From NCBI GenBank assembly GCA_003141955.1, contig PLOC01000111.1, forward strand, positions 621 to 64,620: a DNA stretch of 64,000 nucleotides. The letters run 5' to 3'. This DNA comes from Chloroflexota bacterium (GTDB taxonomy: Bacteria > Chloroflexota > Limnocylindria > Limnocylindrales > CSP1-4). The first letter of the stretch is position 1; each line of letters begins with the position of its first letter. The position numbers were made by a program, and so were the translations under genes. Positions 1-9,112 of the stretch are shown here, one piece after another. The notes beneath the pieces were generated by a model, which saw nothing but the letters and a program-made list of their open reading frames with translations, was not told the DNA's origin and did not search any database.

Positions 1-647
1 GGCGTCCCCTGCCCTGTCGCGACCTTCACGCCAGCGACCATGACCCCGGCGTCGAGATAGCGGCGGATGAGCTTGAGCACCCGCCGGTCGCCGACCTTCC
101 TGGCCACTCTGGCCATGAGGGCGTCGTGCTGAACTCGGTCGAAGAACCGGTCCAGATCGACATCGACGACCCAGGTCCTTCCCGACTCGATTTCCCGCCT
201 CGCCGTCTCGACGGCCTGGTGGGCACTCCGTCCGGGCCGGAAGCCGAAGCTTCGGTCCGAGAACATTGGCTCGAAGACGGGAGCTAATACCTGGCTCAAC
301 GCCTGCTGGAGAAAGCGGTCGAGGACCGTCGGCACGCCTAACTCACGCTCACCGCCGCCGGGCTTGGGGATCGTCACCCGTCGGGCTGGGCTGGGTCGGT
401 ATGTGCCTGCGTCGAGAGATGCGCGAAGTTCCGGCCAGGCGGCCTTGAGATACGGCCGAAGCTCGGCTGTGCTCATGCCGTCGGGACCAGGAGCGCCGCG
501 ATTGACCTCGACGCGCCGCAACGCCCGAGCGAGATTGTCCGCTGAGAGGAGGACCTCCCAGAGACCGTCTGCCCGGGCGGGGTGAGGTTCGGTTGCAGGA
601 GACACCGGTTCGGCGCTGCGCTCTGCTCCGGTTCCCGACGGCTTCAC
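1..647 (-). CDS. Group II intron reverse transcriptase/maturase (N-terminal part)
   Basis: About 215 residues are visible, from a GTG at 647 with no internal stop to the window edge. Recognisable RT blocks in order are a PGPDGMS segment near residue 70, IPKPGGGERELGVPTVLDR near 95-113, FGFRPGRSAHQAV at 134-146, and VVDVDLDRFFD at 160-170. The last carries the first catalytic aspartate. The second catalytic motif (YxDD), the maturase X domain and any endonuclease domain lie outside the window. The protein would splice and mobilise the surrounding intron. The GTG start falls where intron-encoded proteins usually begin, inside domain IV. Confidence 0.88.
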   Translation of the reverse strand, partial: MKPSGTGAERSAEPVSPATEPHPARADGLWEVLLSADNLARALRRVEVNRGAPGPDGMSTAELRPYLKAAWPELRASLDAGTYRPSPARRVTIPKPGGGERELGVPTVLDRFLQQALSQVLAPVFEPMFSDRSFGFRPGRSAHQAVETARREIESGRTWVVDVDLDRFFDRVQHDALMARVARKVGDRRVLKLIRRYLDAGVMVAGVKVATGQGT

Positions 648-1142
648 CGTCGCCCTCCGGATACAGACCCATCATGAAGATGGGATGGCCGCGGTCGATG
701 CGCCGATCGCGAGTCTGTCCGATCCGATCCTCGGACTGACGTTTGGCCCTTCCCGGCGATGCTGATCCCGCGGGATCTGCGATCCCGAGCCGGTACTATG
801 GCCGCTGCTGACTCCTCACCGGTCCGCTCCCACCTTGCGATGAGGACGGCCGGATTACTCCGGCACCCGACGAGGTCTCCCCGGATAAGAACAGCCGCCT
901 TCGCTCTGGCCCCGCCGCATCTACCTGACAGCCCCTTGGTGGTGGCGGACTTCACCGTGTCTTGCCGGCTCATCCGGGCTGCCCAGCCTTGTATGCGATT
1001 CGTATTCCTCGGGTCAGAGCTTTGCCTCGGGCTTCCTTCCGACCCCACCTCGCGGTGACGCCGTTGCCTCCGGCTAGCAGTTAGCACCACCGCCTCCTGC
1101 AGAGGACTTTCACCTCCAAGCTGTTGCCCATGCCGGGCGTAC
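1..1142 (-). mobile_element. Group II intron, 5' part (3' end beyond window)
   Basis: The minus strand reads as the 5' portion of a bacterial group II intron. It starts near 1142 with GTACGCCC, close to the GTGYG intron start, runs through about 490 nt of structured RNA (domains I-III expected here), then enters the reverse transcriptase gene at 647. The 5' exon is the terminator hairpin of the neighbouring tRNA-Glu gene followed by TTCCTCTT. Insertion just after a rho-independent terminator is the known habit of bacterial class C introns. Domains V-VI and the 3' splice site lie off the left edge. The class is inferred from the target site, not from a fold. Confidence 0.8.
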
Positions 1143-1150
1143 AAGAGGAA

Positions 1151-1176
1151 CGCCCCCGGGGCGCGGTCCGGGGGCG
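1151..1176 (-). terminator. Rho-independent terminator of tRNA-Glu
   Basis: A GC-rich hairpin with arms CGCCCCCGG and CCGGGGGCG lies 17 nt beyond the tRNA 3' end on the minus strand. The short T-rich tail (TTCCTCTT) runs straight into the intron start, so the hairpin also forms the 5' exon target of the intron. Confidence 0.8.
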
Positions 1177-1192
1177 TTAGGCAGTTGCGAGC

Positions 1193-1269
1193 TGGTACCG
1201 CATATCGGATTCGAACCGATGGTCTCCGCCTTGAGAGGGCGGTGTCCTGGGCCTCTAGACGAATGCGGC
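1193..1269 (-). tRNA. tRNA-Glu (anticodon CTC)
   Basis: The cloverleaf folds by eye. The acceptor is GCCGCAT/ATGCGGT (first pair G-U) with discriminator A and an encoded CCA. The anticodon stem is CCGCC/GGCGG with loop CTCTCAA, giving anticodon CTC (reads GAG). The T arm contains GGTTCGAATCC. It is followed by the terminator hairpin and the intron. Confidence 0.93.
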
Positions 1270-1396
1270 ATCGCGTTCGGCCGCCATGACGGCGGACCGG
1301 GCGGGATGATAGCAGGAGCCGCAACCGCGCGCCAACGGGTGCGCGCCAACGGGGATGCGCTGCCACCGGTGATCGCGCGGGCGGACGGACGACCCC

Positions 1397-2278
1397 TTAC
1401 AGCCGGTGCGTCTCCAGGAAAGCCCGAACACCGTCGGCGACCTGCTGGAAGCTCTGCTCGCCGATGACCAGCCCGTAGTGCGAGTGAGCCCCGAACGGCT
1501 CGTAGGTGCCGCCCAGCCAGTCGGCCAGGCGGCTGGCGCCGGTGGCGGCCGAAGTCCCGTCCAGGCCCGCCCCAACGACCAGAATGGGCACGTTGGGCAG
1601 CCGAGCCCGATCGATGGGGATTCCTTCGAGGATCTCGCGCCTGGCCAAGCCCGACTCGTGCGGCTTCTGCCCGAACAGGTGCTGCAGCCGGATCACATCG
1701 TCGATCGTGAGGTCGCGGTTCTCGCGCTGGAGCTTCTCTGGCAGCGTTTCCCAGCCGATGTGGTCCCGGCCGTAGACGTCCGGGATCTCACGCAGCTCGT
1801 GCGGCCGAACCGTCGGGCGCAGGTCGCGCGGGAGCTCGCTGTCGAGCAGAACGATCGCCCCCAGCGGATGACGTTCCGCGGCCTTGAGAATGAGCAGGCC
1901 ACCCATGCCGTGGCCGATCGAGACGGTGTGGGGTCCGATCTTGTCCATGACCGACACGACGTCCCCGACGTACGTCTCGAAGTCGGTGGAGGCCATGTCG
2001 GCGTTCTGCGACCAGTAGTGGTTCCGCAGGTTGAGGGCGTGGCCTTCCCAGCCTCGGCTCGCGAAGTACGAGAGGTACCGCTCCCAGACCCAGGAGCCGG
2101 TCAGCTCGCCGTGGACGAAGAGCAGCGGCCGCCGCCGCGAACGCCGCTCCGGCATCCACGACTCGACGTATAGCCCGCGATCGGTGACCTCGATCTCATC
2201 CTTGCGGATCGGCCGGCCGTTGGAGCCGACCGAATGTGGCCGCGCAACGCGCAGGCCGTCGGGGGTGTTGTCGCTCAT
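1397..2278 (-). CDS. Alpha/beta-hydrolase fold protein lacking the serine nucleophile
   Basis: A 293-residue protein with the alpha/beta-hydrolase layout: LLFVHGELT near residues 52-60 (oxyanion-hole HG), a nucleophile elbow at 122-127, an acid candidate D240 (GAGLDGT) and a His candidate in AHSHYG near 264-269. The elbow reads GHGMGG where the family normally has GHSMGG, so the catalytic serine is glycine at residue 124. It may be a non-hydrolytic member, use another residue, or be inactive. GAGGTAC precedes the ATG. It lies 48 nt downstream of the DUF1015 gene on the same strand, so the two are probably co-transcribed. The substrate is unknown. Confidence 0.85.
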   Translation of the reverse strand: MSDNTPDGLRVARPHSVGSNGRPIRKDEIEVTDRGLYVESWMPERRSRRRPLLFVHGELTGSWVWERYLSYFASRGWEGHALNLRNHYWSQNADMASTDFETYVGDVVSVMDKIGPHTVSIGHGMGGLLILKAAERHPLGAIVLLDSELPRDLRPTVRPHELREIPDVYGRDHIGWETLPEKLQRENRDLTIDDVIRLQHLFGQKPHESGLARREILEGIPIDRARLPNVPILVVGAGLDGTSAATGASRLADWLGGTYEPFGAHSHYGLVIGEQSFQQVADGVRAFLETHRL

Positions 2279-2326
2279 GTACCTCGGGTTCCTAGATTCC
2301 GCGTCGAGACGCCCACCCGCCCCGAC

Positions 2327-3649
2327 TCACCATTCGTGAGGGTTGATGATGAGCCCGGTGAGGGCCTTTGGGTAGAAGTAAGTCGATTTCTGGGGCATGA
2401 CGTCGCCGTCGGTCGCGACGGCCGCGATCTCCGCCACGGGAGTCGGGTCGAGCAGAAACGCCATGTCGGCGCCCTCGTGAGCCCCGTCCACCCAGTCGAG
2501 AGCCTCACGCACGGACTTCGTGTAGGCCAGCCGGCCCGCGGCGATGGCCTCCCGATCGATCCTGGACAACCTGTCCAGGGCCGTCTGCAGGAGCGTCACG
2601 TCTAGCCGGCGCAGGGCCGCTCCACCGGGCGGCAGGAACCTTGCGAACGCATCGCGTCTAGCTCGCAGAACAGCGCCGCCCTGGCGCGTCCAGAGCCCGA
2701 ACCGGCCCTCGCCGCCCGGAGACCTGTCCACCGAAGCGAACGCGGCCTCGAGCCGGGCGCGTCCGTCCACGGGCTCGACGTCGAACAGCTCCGGGGCACG
2801 CGACAGGAAGGTCGCCACGCCGGCGTCGCCGAGATCGCGCACGATCCGGTGGGTCGGCAGGACGGTCAGCTTCTGACGGGTCGTCTCCAGGAACAGCATC
2901 AGGACGTAGTCCGAGGCCGGGTCCGCCTCGCCGGTTCGGTTGGCGTGCCGTTCGTCGCGGTAGCGGATCGCCGTCTCGTAGCGGTGGTGGCCGTCGGCGA
3001 TGGTGATCGGCTCGCGTCCGGCCGCGGCCAGGAGGTCGTGGACCTGATCGGCGAAAGGTCCGTTCGCGGTCACGGCCCAGACGCGGTGGCGAACCCCGTC
3101 GTCGTCGGTCACATCGATGTCCGGGGGCGTTGCCGCGATTGCCCTCATCGCCCTGACCGATGCCCCACGTCGATCCGCGTACAGCCCCACCACGGGGCTG
3201 GTGTTCACGCTGGTTGCCTTCATCAGCCTGTAGCGGTCCTCTTTGGGCGCCGAGAGCGTCCGCTCGTGCGGCAGCACGCCGGCGCCGGGCCCAAAGGTTT
3301 CGAGCTTGAGGCGGCCGAAGAAGCCCAGCTGGGTCCGATGCCTCCTGGTCCCGGGCACCGCGTAGCTCTGCTCGTACACGTAGATGCACGGGTAGCGATC
3401 CTTGTGGAGCGTGCCGTCGGCACGCCATTCCGTCAGGAGCTTGCCGGCTCGCCTGTAGCGATCCTCCGGCTCATCGCGGGGCTGAGCTTCCGGAAGGTCG
3501 ATGCGGACGGCGTTGCGCGGACTGCGGCGCAGCAGCTGCTCGTGCAACTCCGGTCCGATGACGTCGTAGGGCGGGCAGATGACGGCATCCAGGTCGCCCG
3601 CGACCTTGGGATCGAACCGAAGCGCGCGAAATGGTCGGATCTCAGGCAC
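2327..3649 (-). CDS. DUF1015 family protein
   Basis: A 440-residue protein with the DUF1015 signatures: an N-terminal IRPFRALRFDP, VICPPYDVI near residue 25-33, and a central IADGHHRYETAIRYRDE segment. The family is widespread in bacteria and archaea, usually about 400-450 residues, and I know of no firmly established reaction for it. The GTG start at 3649 is chosen because AGGAGCAACGG sits just before it. It is probably the first gene of a two-gene unit with the hydrolase downstream and is divergent from the SufR-like regulator. Confidence 0.88.
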   Translation of the reverse strand: MPEIRPFRALRFDPKVAGDLDAVICPPYDVIGPELHEQLLRRSPRNAVRIDLPEAQPRDEPEDRYRRAGKLLTEWRADGTLHKDRYPCIYVYEQSYAVPGTRRHRTQLGFFGRLKLETFGPGAGVLPHERTLSAPKEDRYRLMKATSVNTSPVVGLYADRRGASVRAMRAIAATPPDIDVTDDDGVRHRVWAVTANGPFADQVHDLLAAAGREPITIADGHHRYETAIRYRDERHANRTGEADPASDYVLMLFLETTRQKLTVLPTHRIVRDLGDAGVATFLSRAPELFDVEPVDGRARLEAAFASVDRSPGGEGRFGLWTRQGGAVLRARRDAFARFLPPGGAALRRLDVTLLQTALDRLSRIDREAIAAGRLAYTKSVREALDWVDGAHEGADMAFLLDPTPVAEIAAVATDGDVMPQKSTYFYPKALTGLIINPHEW

Positions 3650-3879
3650 CCGTTGCTCCTAGGAAGGCCGATCTGGCCCAGGCGGCTGCTCGCCGGCGGC
3701 CGCGCGGCTCTTCGAACCGGCTATCGCCGACGGGAACAACGCGGATCGTAGAGTAACCGGGCGCTTTGGGCCACTCCGGGCTTAGTCCCCACGAGGGGCA
3801 GACCGGGCCGGAACACCCATATCCCGAGACTCGCCGGAATGGCGGTGCAGGTTTTGACGTTCACTGCTACTTTTCAGAC

Positions 3880-4749
3880 ATGCATCATGATCGGGCCGTG
3901 CATGCGGAGTTGCCGGCCAAGGACACTGCCGCCCCGAAACGCGACCCGGCCGCCGCGACGGCTGCGTCACCGGTGCAGCCGGCGCCTCCGATACCCTCCT
4001 CCGCCGCCGCCTTCGGGGGCGCCCAGTTCGAGCACGGCACCGATGCCGAGATGATCGAGCGCCGCGTCCGGACGGTGACCCCGCTGGTCACTCCGTCTCC
4101 GGGGCCCGGCGCCTCGTCGACCCTGCGGCGCGATATTCTCTACGCCCTGCGGACAGTCGGACCCGCCTCTCCCGATCAGGTCGCCGACCGCGTCGGGGCG
4201 AGCCGAACCGGCGTCCTGCAGCAGCTTCGGACGCTGGAGACCGGCGGCTTGGTCACGCGCAGCTTGAGCCGCCACGGAGTCGGCCGGCCGCGCCACGTGT
4301 ATGACCTCACCGCGGCCGCGCAGGAGCTCTTCCCCGCCAACTACGGGGCGCTTACGCAGTCGGTGCTGACGGCGATTCGAAAGGTCGGCGGCGACAAACT
4401 GATCGCGGAGGTCTTCGAGGCTCGCCGCGAGATCCTTCGGGCGAGGATCGGGCGCCGCATCGAGGAACGGCTCCCGGCCAACGCGTCGCTCTGGGAGAAG
4501 GTTAAAGAGGTGGCGACGTACGAGGACGAGACCGGATACCTGGGCAGGGCCACTCGAGACGCCGACGGAACGATCCGCCTCCACGAGCACAACTGCGCGA
4601 TCTACGGCGTCTCGGGCACCTACCAGATCGCCTGCGCCGCCGAGCTGCAGCTCTTTGGCGAGGTGCTTGGCGCGAAGGTCACGCGCGAGTGCCACATCGC
4701 CACGGGCGGTCGCAGCTGCACGTACCTGATCGAACCGGCCGACAAATAG
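3880..4749 (+). CDS. SufR-like HTH regulator with C-terminal cysteine cluster
   Basis: 289 residues from an ATG at 3880. The first 75 residues are Ala/Pro-rich. A winged helix follows (TLRRDILYALRTVGPASPDQ, then a recognition helix and a GRPRHVYDLT wing). The C-terminal region carries cysteines at about 239, 252, 271 and 280, in the pattern HNC...IAC..EL..F...LG..V.REC...GGRSCTYLIE. That pattern matches the SufR group of regulators, which bind an Fe-S cluster through such cysteines and repress iron-sulfur assembly genes. No suf genes are in the window, so the regulon is unknown. A redox or iron-sulfur sensing role is inferred from the family. Confidence 0.8.
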   Translation: MHHDRAVHAELPAKDTAAPKRDPAAATAASPVQPAPPIPSSAAAFGGAQFEHGTDAEMIERRVRTVTPLVTPSPGPGASSTLRRDILYALRTVGPASPDQVADRVGASRTGVLQQLRTLETGGLVTRSLSRHGVGRPRHVYDLTAAAQELFPANYGALTQSVLTAIRKVGGDKLIAEVFEARREILRARIGRRIEERLPANASLWEKVKEVATYEDETGYLGRATRDADGTIRLHEHNCAIYGVSGTYQIACAAELQLFGEVLGAKVTRECHIATGGRSCTYLIEPADK

Positions 4750-4813
4750 CGGTCATCGGCGCGCCCTTGCCCCGCGGCGCCCTCACGCCCTCACGCCAGG
4801 GCCGTTCGGGCGC

Positions 4814-5902
4814 CTACGCCTCTTCTCGCTCGACTTCCTGCCGCGTGGCCGGCTCGATGATCGCGGCCGGAACGGCGGCCACGCGCGGCACGAACGAAGC
4901 CGCCAGCGAAGTCTCGGCCGCGCGGACCTGCTCCTCGTAGGACAGGATTCCCAGCCGCCCCAGCGTTGCCAGCTCGTCGCGAATGTAGGTTCGCAGCATC
5001 TCGGGGCCGTCGGTGCTGATGGCGTAGCGAACGTCGTTCCGGCGGAACTGGTCGAAGATCCAGCGGAACTCCTCCCAGTTCGACACGACCTCCGTCTGCA
5101 GGTTCGAGGTGGGGCAGATCTCCAGGACGATCCCGCGCTCGCGCAGCATGGCCATCGTCGCCGGGTCGTAGGCCGACTTGATGCCGTGGCCGATGCGGTC
5201 GGGCTCGAGCTGCTCGATCACCTCCGCTATCTCCTCGACGGGCCCTGATTCACCGACATGGACCGTGATCCCCAGCCCGAAACGGCGAGCCCGCCTGAAG
5301 AGCGATCCGTAGTCGGCCACCCGGAATCCACCGGACTCAGGGCCCGCGATGTCGATCCCGACGATGCCGCGGTCGTGCCACGCGATGGCCTTCTCGGCGA
5401 TGATCTCGTTCAGCTCGAACGGGAAGGCGCGGTCGAGGCAGAGGATGATCCCCGGCCGGATCGGGTACTCGAGCATGGCCCGGTCCATCCCTCGCAGGGC
5501 GGCTGCGAGGATGTGGTCCAGGTCCTGCTCGCCGCCCCTGTTCCGCTTCATCGGATTGAAGCGCAGCTCGGTGGTCGTGACGTTGTTCTTGCGGTAGGCG
5601 CCGCCCACAACCTCATACACAGAGCGCTCCATGGCCAGCGGCGAGGACTGGATCAGCTCGGTCCAGTGGAACAGCTGCAGGTAGCCATCGAAGGAGTGGC
5701 CCCGGGTCGGGGAGGCAGTGATCATGTCCCGGAACTGCCAGTAGTCCTTGGTCGGGAGCTTGATCCCCTGGTCGTGGGCGATGCCCCACATGACGGCGGG
5801 CGTGACGGCGCTGCCGAGATGGCAGTGAAGCTCGGCGAGAGGCGTCCGGCGGGGCAGCTGGCGGGTCACTGCGCAGAGCATATCTCCTCGGACGCGGACC
5901 AC
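4814..5902 (-). CDS. add: Adenosine deaminase
   Basis: A 362-residue member of the metal-dependent adenosine/AMP deaminase family, which converts adenosine (or a related purine nucleoside) to inosine and ammonia. The motifs appear in order: LHCHLGSA (zinc-binding HxH) near residue 25, TELRFNP, HVGESG near 215 (zinc His and catalytic Glu), RIGHGIK near 236 (catalytic His) and ISTDGPEM near 293 (zinc Asp). The start is ambiguous: the GTG at 5902, an ATG at 5881, or another GTG a few codons later. Single-gene unit, convergent with the SufR-like gene and divergent from the first ABC binding protein. Substrate preference cannot be read from the motifs. Confidence 0.9.
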   Translation of the reverse strand: MVRVRGDMLCAVTRQLPRRTPLAELHCHLGSAVTPAVMWGIAHDQGIKLPTKDYWQFRDMITASPTRGHSFDGYLQLFHWTELIQSSPLAMERSVYEVVGGAYRKNNVTTTELRFNPMKRNRGGEQDLDHILAAALRGMDRAMLEYPIRPGIILCLDRAFPFELNEIIAEKAIAWHDRGIVGIDIAGPESGGFRVADYGSLFRRARRFGLGITVHVGESGPVEEIAEVIEQLEPDRIGHGIKSAYDPATMAMLRERGIVLEICPTSNLQTEVVSNWEEFRWIFDQFRRNDVRYAISTDGPEMLRTYIRDELATLGRLGILSYEEQVRAAETSLAASFVPRVAAVPAAIIEPATRQEVEREEA

Positions 5903-6061
5903 CAGCGACTAGACCGCCAGAGACCCCAGGCCGGCCGGTCCCTGGCGCCCGCCTTGCAGGCAAACGCTCCCGCGGCTACGCTGCCGGAACCCAACACCGA
6001 GATGCCCGTCGTGGGTCGACGACAAGCAGCATCGGGAGACTCAGAGAGGATGGGGGTGGCT

Positions 6062-7015
6062 ATGACCTCGCCCAGGTTCCGGATCGTCGGCCTGCTGGCC
6101 GCGGCCGCAATTGCCGTCGGGGCTTGTGGCACCACCACCGTCACGCCCGCGCCGACCCACACTCCGAAACCAACGCCGGTTGTGACGCCCAGGCCGACCC
6201 CGACTCCGACCCCTGCGCCGACGCAGCTGATCGTGGCCACGATCCCCGCCGGGGAGCTCGTCGCCGCCGGGCAGCTGACCGTTTGCTCCGACGCCACGAA
6301 CGCGCCCCAGGAGTTCCTGGACGCGGCGGGCACTCCGACCGGTTCGGACGTCGACCTTGCCAGTGAGATCGCCACCCGGCTCGGACTCAAGCTCGTGTTC
6401 CTGAACACGGCCTCGGCCAAGATCCTCGCCGCCCTGGCGGCCAGGCAGTGCGACATCATCATCTCGGCCCAGCCCATCACGCCGACCCTGCTCACGAAAG
6501 TCGACATGATCCCGTACTTCCAGGGCGGTCAGACCTTCGTCGTCGCCAAGGGCAACCCGGCCGGCATCCAGAGCGCGTATGACCTCTGCAAGAAGACAAT
6601 CAGCGTCAGGAAGGGAAGCCCGGAGGCCAACCACGTCAACGGCGTCAGCCCGTACACTCGAGCGAGGGGGCTGATCGCCAATTGCCAGGCAGCGCGCCTC
6701 AGCCCGATCGTGGTCAAGACGTACACCAAGGACAGCGACGCGCTCGCTGCCCTGATCGCCAACAAGGTCGTGGCCTACTTCACCGACTTGCCCATCGCCG
6801 GCTGGGACGTCGCCCTGCAGCCCAACCAGCTCGCCCTTGTTCCTGGCCTCGTTCTCGACCCAGTCGCTGAAGGGATCAGCCTCACCAAGAACCAGAACGA
6901 CATGTACGCGGCCGTCCGGCTCGCCCTCCAGTCGATGATCGACGACGGCACGTATCTCAAGATCCTGACCAGGTACGGCGTCGAGGCGGGCGCCGTCGCA
7001 TCGACCCTCTCGTAG
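6062..7015 (+). CDS. Amino-acid ABC transporter substrate-binding lipoprotein (copy 1)
   Basis: 317 residues from the ATG at 6062 (GGGGGTGG just upstream); another in-frame ATG is at 6050. The N-terminus is a lipoprotein signal ending AIAVGAC, followed by a Pro/Thr linker that lifts the binding domain off the membrane. The domain is a family 3 periplasmic binding protein: LTVCSDATNAPQEFLDAAG, GSDVDLASEIATRLGL, CDIIISAQPIT and MIPYFQGGQTFVVAKGNP. The family binds polar amino acids. It is a diverged tandem paralogue of the next gene and serves the permease/ATPase pair downstream. Confidence 0.9.
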   Translation: MTSPRFRIVGLLAAAAIAVGACGTTTVTPAPTHTPKPTPVVTPRPTPTPTPAPTQLIVATIPAGELVAAGQLTVCSDATNAPQEFLDAAGTPTGSDVDLASEIATRLGLKLVFLNTASAKILAALAARQCDIIISAQPITPTLLTKVDMIPYFQGGQTFVVAKGNPAGIQSAYDLCKKTISVRKGSPEANHVNGVSPYTRARGLIANCQAARLSPIVVKTYTKDSDALAALIANKVVAYFTDLPIAGWDVALQPNQLALVPGLVLDPVAEGISLTKNQNDMYAAVRLALQSMIDDGTYLKILTRYGVEAGAVASTLS

Positions 7016-7210
7016 CCCGGATCTACCGTGCCGGCGCGCAACCGGCTGCGGTGGGCGCCATCCGCAACCCGTCTGCAACCGTGGATGGCGTGCGCGTCTT
7101 GCACGCCGTCGCGCCTGAGGCTACGCTGCGCCACAGATCCCGGGAGCCCGTCGACGGGGTGGACGGCAGGCTGCTTTGGGACCCTTAGGAGGATTGGAGG
7201 AACGCGAGTG

Positions 7211-8173
7211 ATGTCATCTCGATTCCGCATCGCCGGTGTACTCGCCGCGGCGGCAATCGTCGTCGGCGCCTGCTCGGCTGCTGCCACCCCGGTGCCCACG
7301 CCTGCACCCACGCCCGTACCCACCATCGCGCCCGCGACGGCGACGCCTTCGCCCACCGGCACGCCCGCGCCGACGACCGCCCCGCTGCCCACGGTTGCGG
7401 CATCCGACCTGATCACCCCCGGCACGCTGACGGTCTGCTCTGACACGTCATACCCGCCCCAAGAGAACCTCGACGCCAACCACAAGCCGCTCGGATCCGA
7501 TATCGACCTCATCAATGAGATCGGCAAGCGGCTTGGGCTGACCGTGGTCATCAAGCCAACCAACTTCAACTCGATCATCCCGGCCCTCACCGGGGGCACC
7601 TGCGACATCATCGTCTCCGCGCAGACGATCACGGCCGACCGCCAGCAGCAGGTGGACATGATCCCCTACTTCGCCGCCGGCCAGTCGTTCGTCGTCCTGG
7701 CGGGGAACCCGGACGGCATCAAGACCATCGACGACCTCTGCGGTAAGGCAGTCGCGGCCGAAGACGGCACGGTCGAAGCCATGCACATCAACGGCACCGG
7801 CGACTACAAGCCCGCCGACGGCCTGAGCCAGCAGTGCGTGGCCAAGGGCCTCAAGCCGATCACGCTCAAGACCTTCACGGCCGACACTCAGGCGTTGCTG
7901 GCCCTCCAAGCCGGCACCGTCGCCGCTCACTTCACAGATGAGCCCGTCGCAGGCTACGAAGTCGTCAACGGCCAGGGTAAGTTCGAGCTCGTCGCCGGGA
8001 TTTCGCTGGAGCGCGGCCCGGAAGGCATCAGCGTCGGCAAGAACCACACCGGGCTCCGCGACGCGATCAGGGCCGCCCTGGACTCGATGCTCGCAGACGG
8101 CACCTACCTGCAGATCCTTACCAAGTGGGGAGTGCAATCTGGGGCAGTAACGAGCACGGCGCCAGTCTCCTAA
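7211..8173 (+). CDS. Amino-acid ABC transporter substrate-binding lipoprotein (copy 2)
   Basis: 320 residues from ATG 7211 with GGAGGATTGGAGGAAC upstream; a GTG at 7208 is the alternative start. It has the same architecture as copy 1: signal peptide ending VVGACSA, a Pro/Thr linker of about 45 residues, then a family 3 solute-binding domain (LTVCSDTSYPPQENLD, GSDIDLINEIGKRLGL, CDIIVSAQTIT, DMIPYFAAGQSFVVLAGNPD). It lies 30 nt before the permease and is the more tightly coupled of the two receptors. Two receptors feeding one channel would widen the substrate range, an inference from layout. Confidence 0.92.
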   Translation: MSSRFRIAGVLAAAAIVVGACSAAATPVPTPAPTPVPTIAPATATPSPTGTPAPTTAPLPTVAASDLITPGTLTVCSDTSYPPQENLDANHKPLGSDIDLINEIGKRLGLTVVIKPTNFNSIIPALTGGTCDIIVSAQTITADRQQQVDMIPYFAAGQSFVVLAGNPDGIKTIDDLCGKAVAAEDGTVEAMHINGTGDYKPADGLSQQCVAKGLKPITLKTFTADTQALLALQAGTVAAHFTDEPVAGYEVVNGQGKFELVAGISLERGPEGISVGKNHTGLRDAIRAALDSMLADGTYLQILTKWGVQSGAVTSTAPVS

Positions 8174-8203
8174 CTCTTCAGCCGCGAGTCGGACGGCCAC
8201 TCG

Positions 8204-9112
8204 ATGGCTGACTCCCGCTCCTTCGGAACCCGGCGAGCCTGGCTCGCCGGGTTCCTCCTGCTGCTTGCACTCTCGGTGGTCGCCTGCAGCGGTCAGAACA
8301 AGGGAGCCACGTACCACTTCCAGTGGGACATCACCTTCAGATCGGTCTTTCAGCCTAACGGCACGATCATCAATGGCCTCTGGCTGACGATCGGCATCTC
8401 CGTGGTCGCTCAAATCCTGGGTGTTGTCCTGGGCATTCTGGCCGCACTCGCCAGAATGTCGCGAATCTGGCCGCTCCGCATCATTTCGAATCTCTACATC
8501 TGGTTCTTTCGCGGGACGCCACTGATAGTCCAGCTCACGTTTCTGTACTACGGACCCCTCATCGCGCACATCATCGTCTGGCCGACTTTCAGCGTCGGAC
8601 CCTTCAACTTCACCGATGGCGCCGTCTTCGCGGGCACGCTGATCTTGGGCGTCAATGAAGGCGCGTACATGGCCGAGATCGTACGGGCCGGCATCCTCGC
8701 GGTCGATCCCGGGCAGACCGAAGCGGCCAAGTCGCTCGGCATGAGATACGGGCAGACGATGAGCCGGATCGTCCTGCCGCAGGCCGCTCGCGTGATCATT
8801 CCGCCGCTGGGCAACGAGTACAACAACATGATCAAGAACACCTCGTTGCTGTACGTCCTCTCGGTCTACGAGCTGTACACGACCTTCGAGATCTACGCCA
8901 ACACCACGCTGATCTACTTCGAGTACTTCGTCGCCTGCTGCGTCTGGTACCTGCTCTTGACCACGATTTGGGGTTTTGTCCAGGGCAAGATCGAGCGCAA
9001 TTTCGCGAAGGGCACGACGACCACGAGCGGCGGCCCGAGCTGGCGAGAACGTCTCTTGGGTTCGCGTAGACGTGATCGAGCAGAAGAGATCACCGTCCTG
9101 GGTGGCCACTGA
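8204..9112 (+). CDS. Amino-acid ABC transporter permease with extra N-terminal lipobox-like segment
   Basis: 302 residues. The HisM/GlnP-type permease body starts near residue 55 ([20 protein letters not shown]) and carries [23 protein letters not shown] and the EAA loop [20 protein letters not shown], which docks the ATPase. Before it lies an unusual leader: a basic N-terminus, then [14 protein letters not shown], which looks like a lipoprotein signal with cysteine near residue 28. It could be an additional membrane helix or a processed anchor. The C-tail after residue 270 is hydrophilic. The stop overlaps the next start by one base (TGATG). Confidence 0.92.
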   Translation: MADSRSFGTRRAWLAGFLLLLALSVVACSGQNKGATYHFQWDITFRSVFQPNGTIINGLWLTIGISVVAQILGVVLGILAALARMSRIWPLRIISNLYIWFFRGTPLIVQLTFLYYGPLIAHIIVWPTFSVGPFNFTDGAVFAGTLILGVNEGAYMAEIVRAGILAVDPGQTEAAKSLGMRYGQTMSRIVLPQAARVIIPPLGNEYNNMIKNTSLLYVLSVYELYTTFEIYANTTLIYFEYFVACCVWYLLLTTIWGFVQGKIERNFAKGTTTTSGGPSWRERLLGSRRRDRAEEITVLGGH

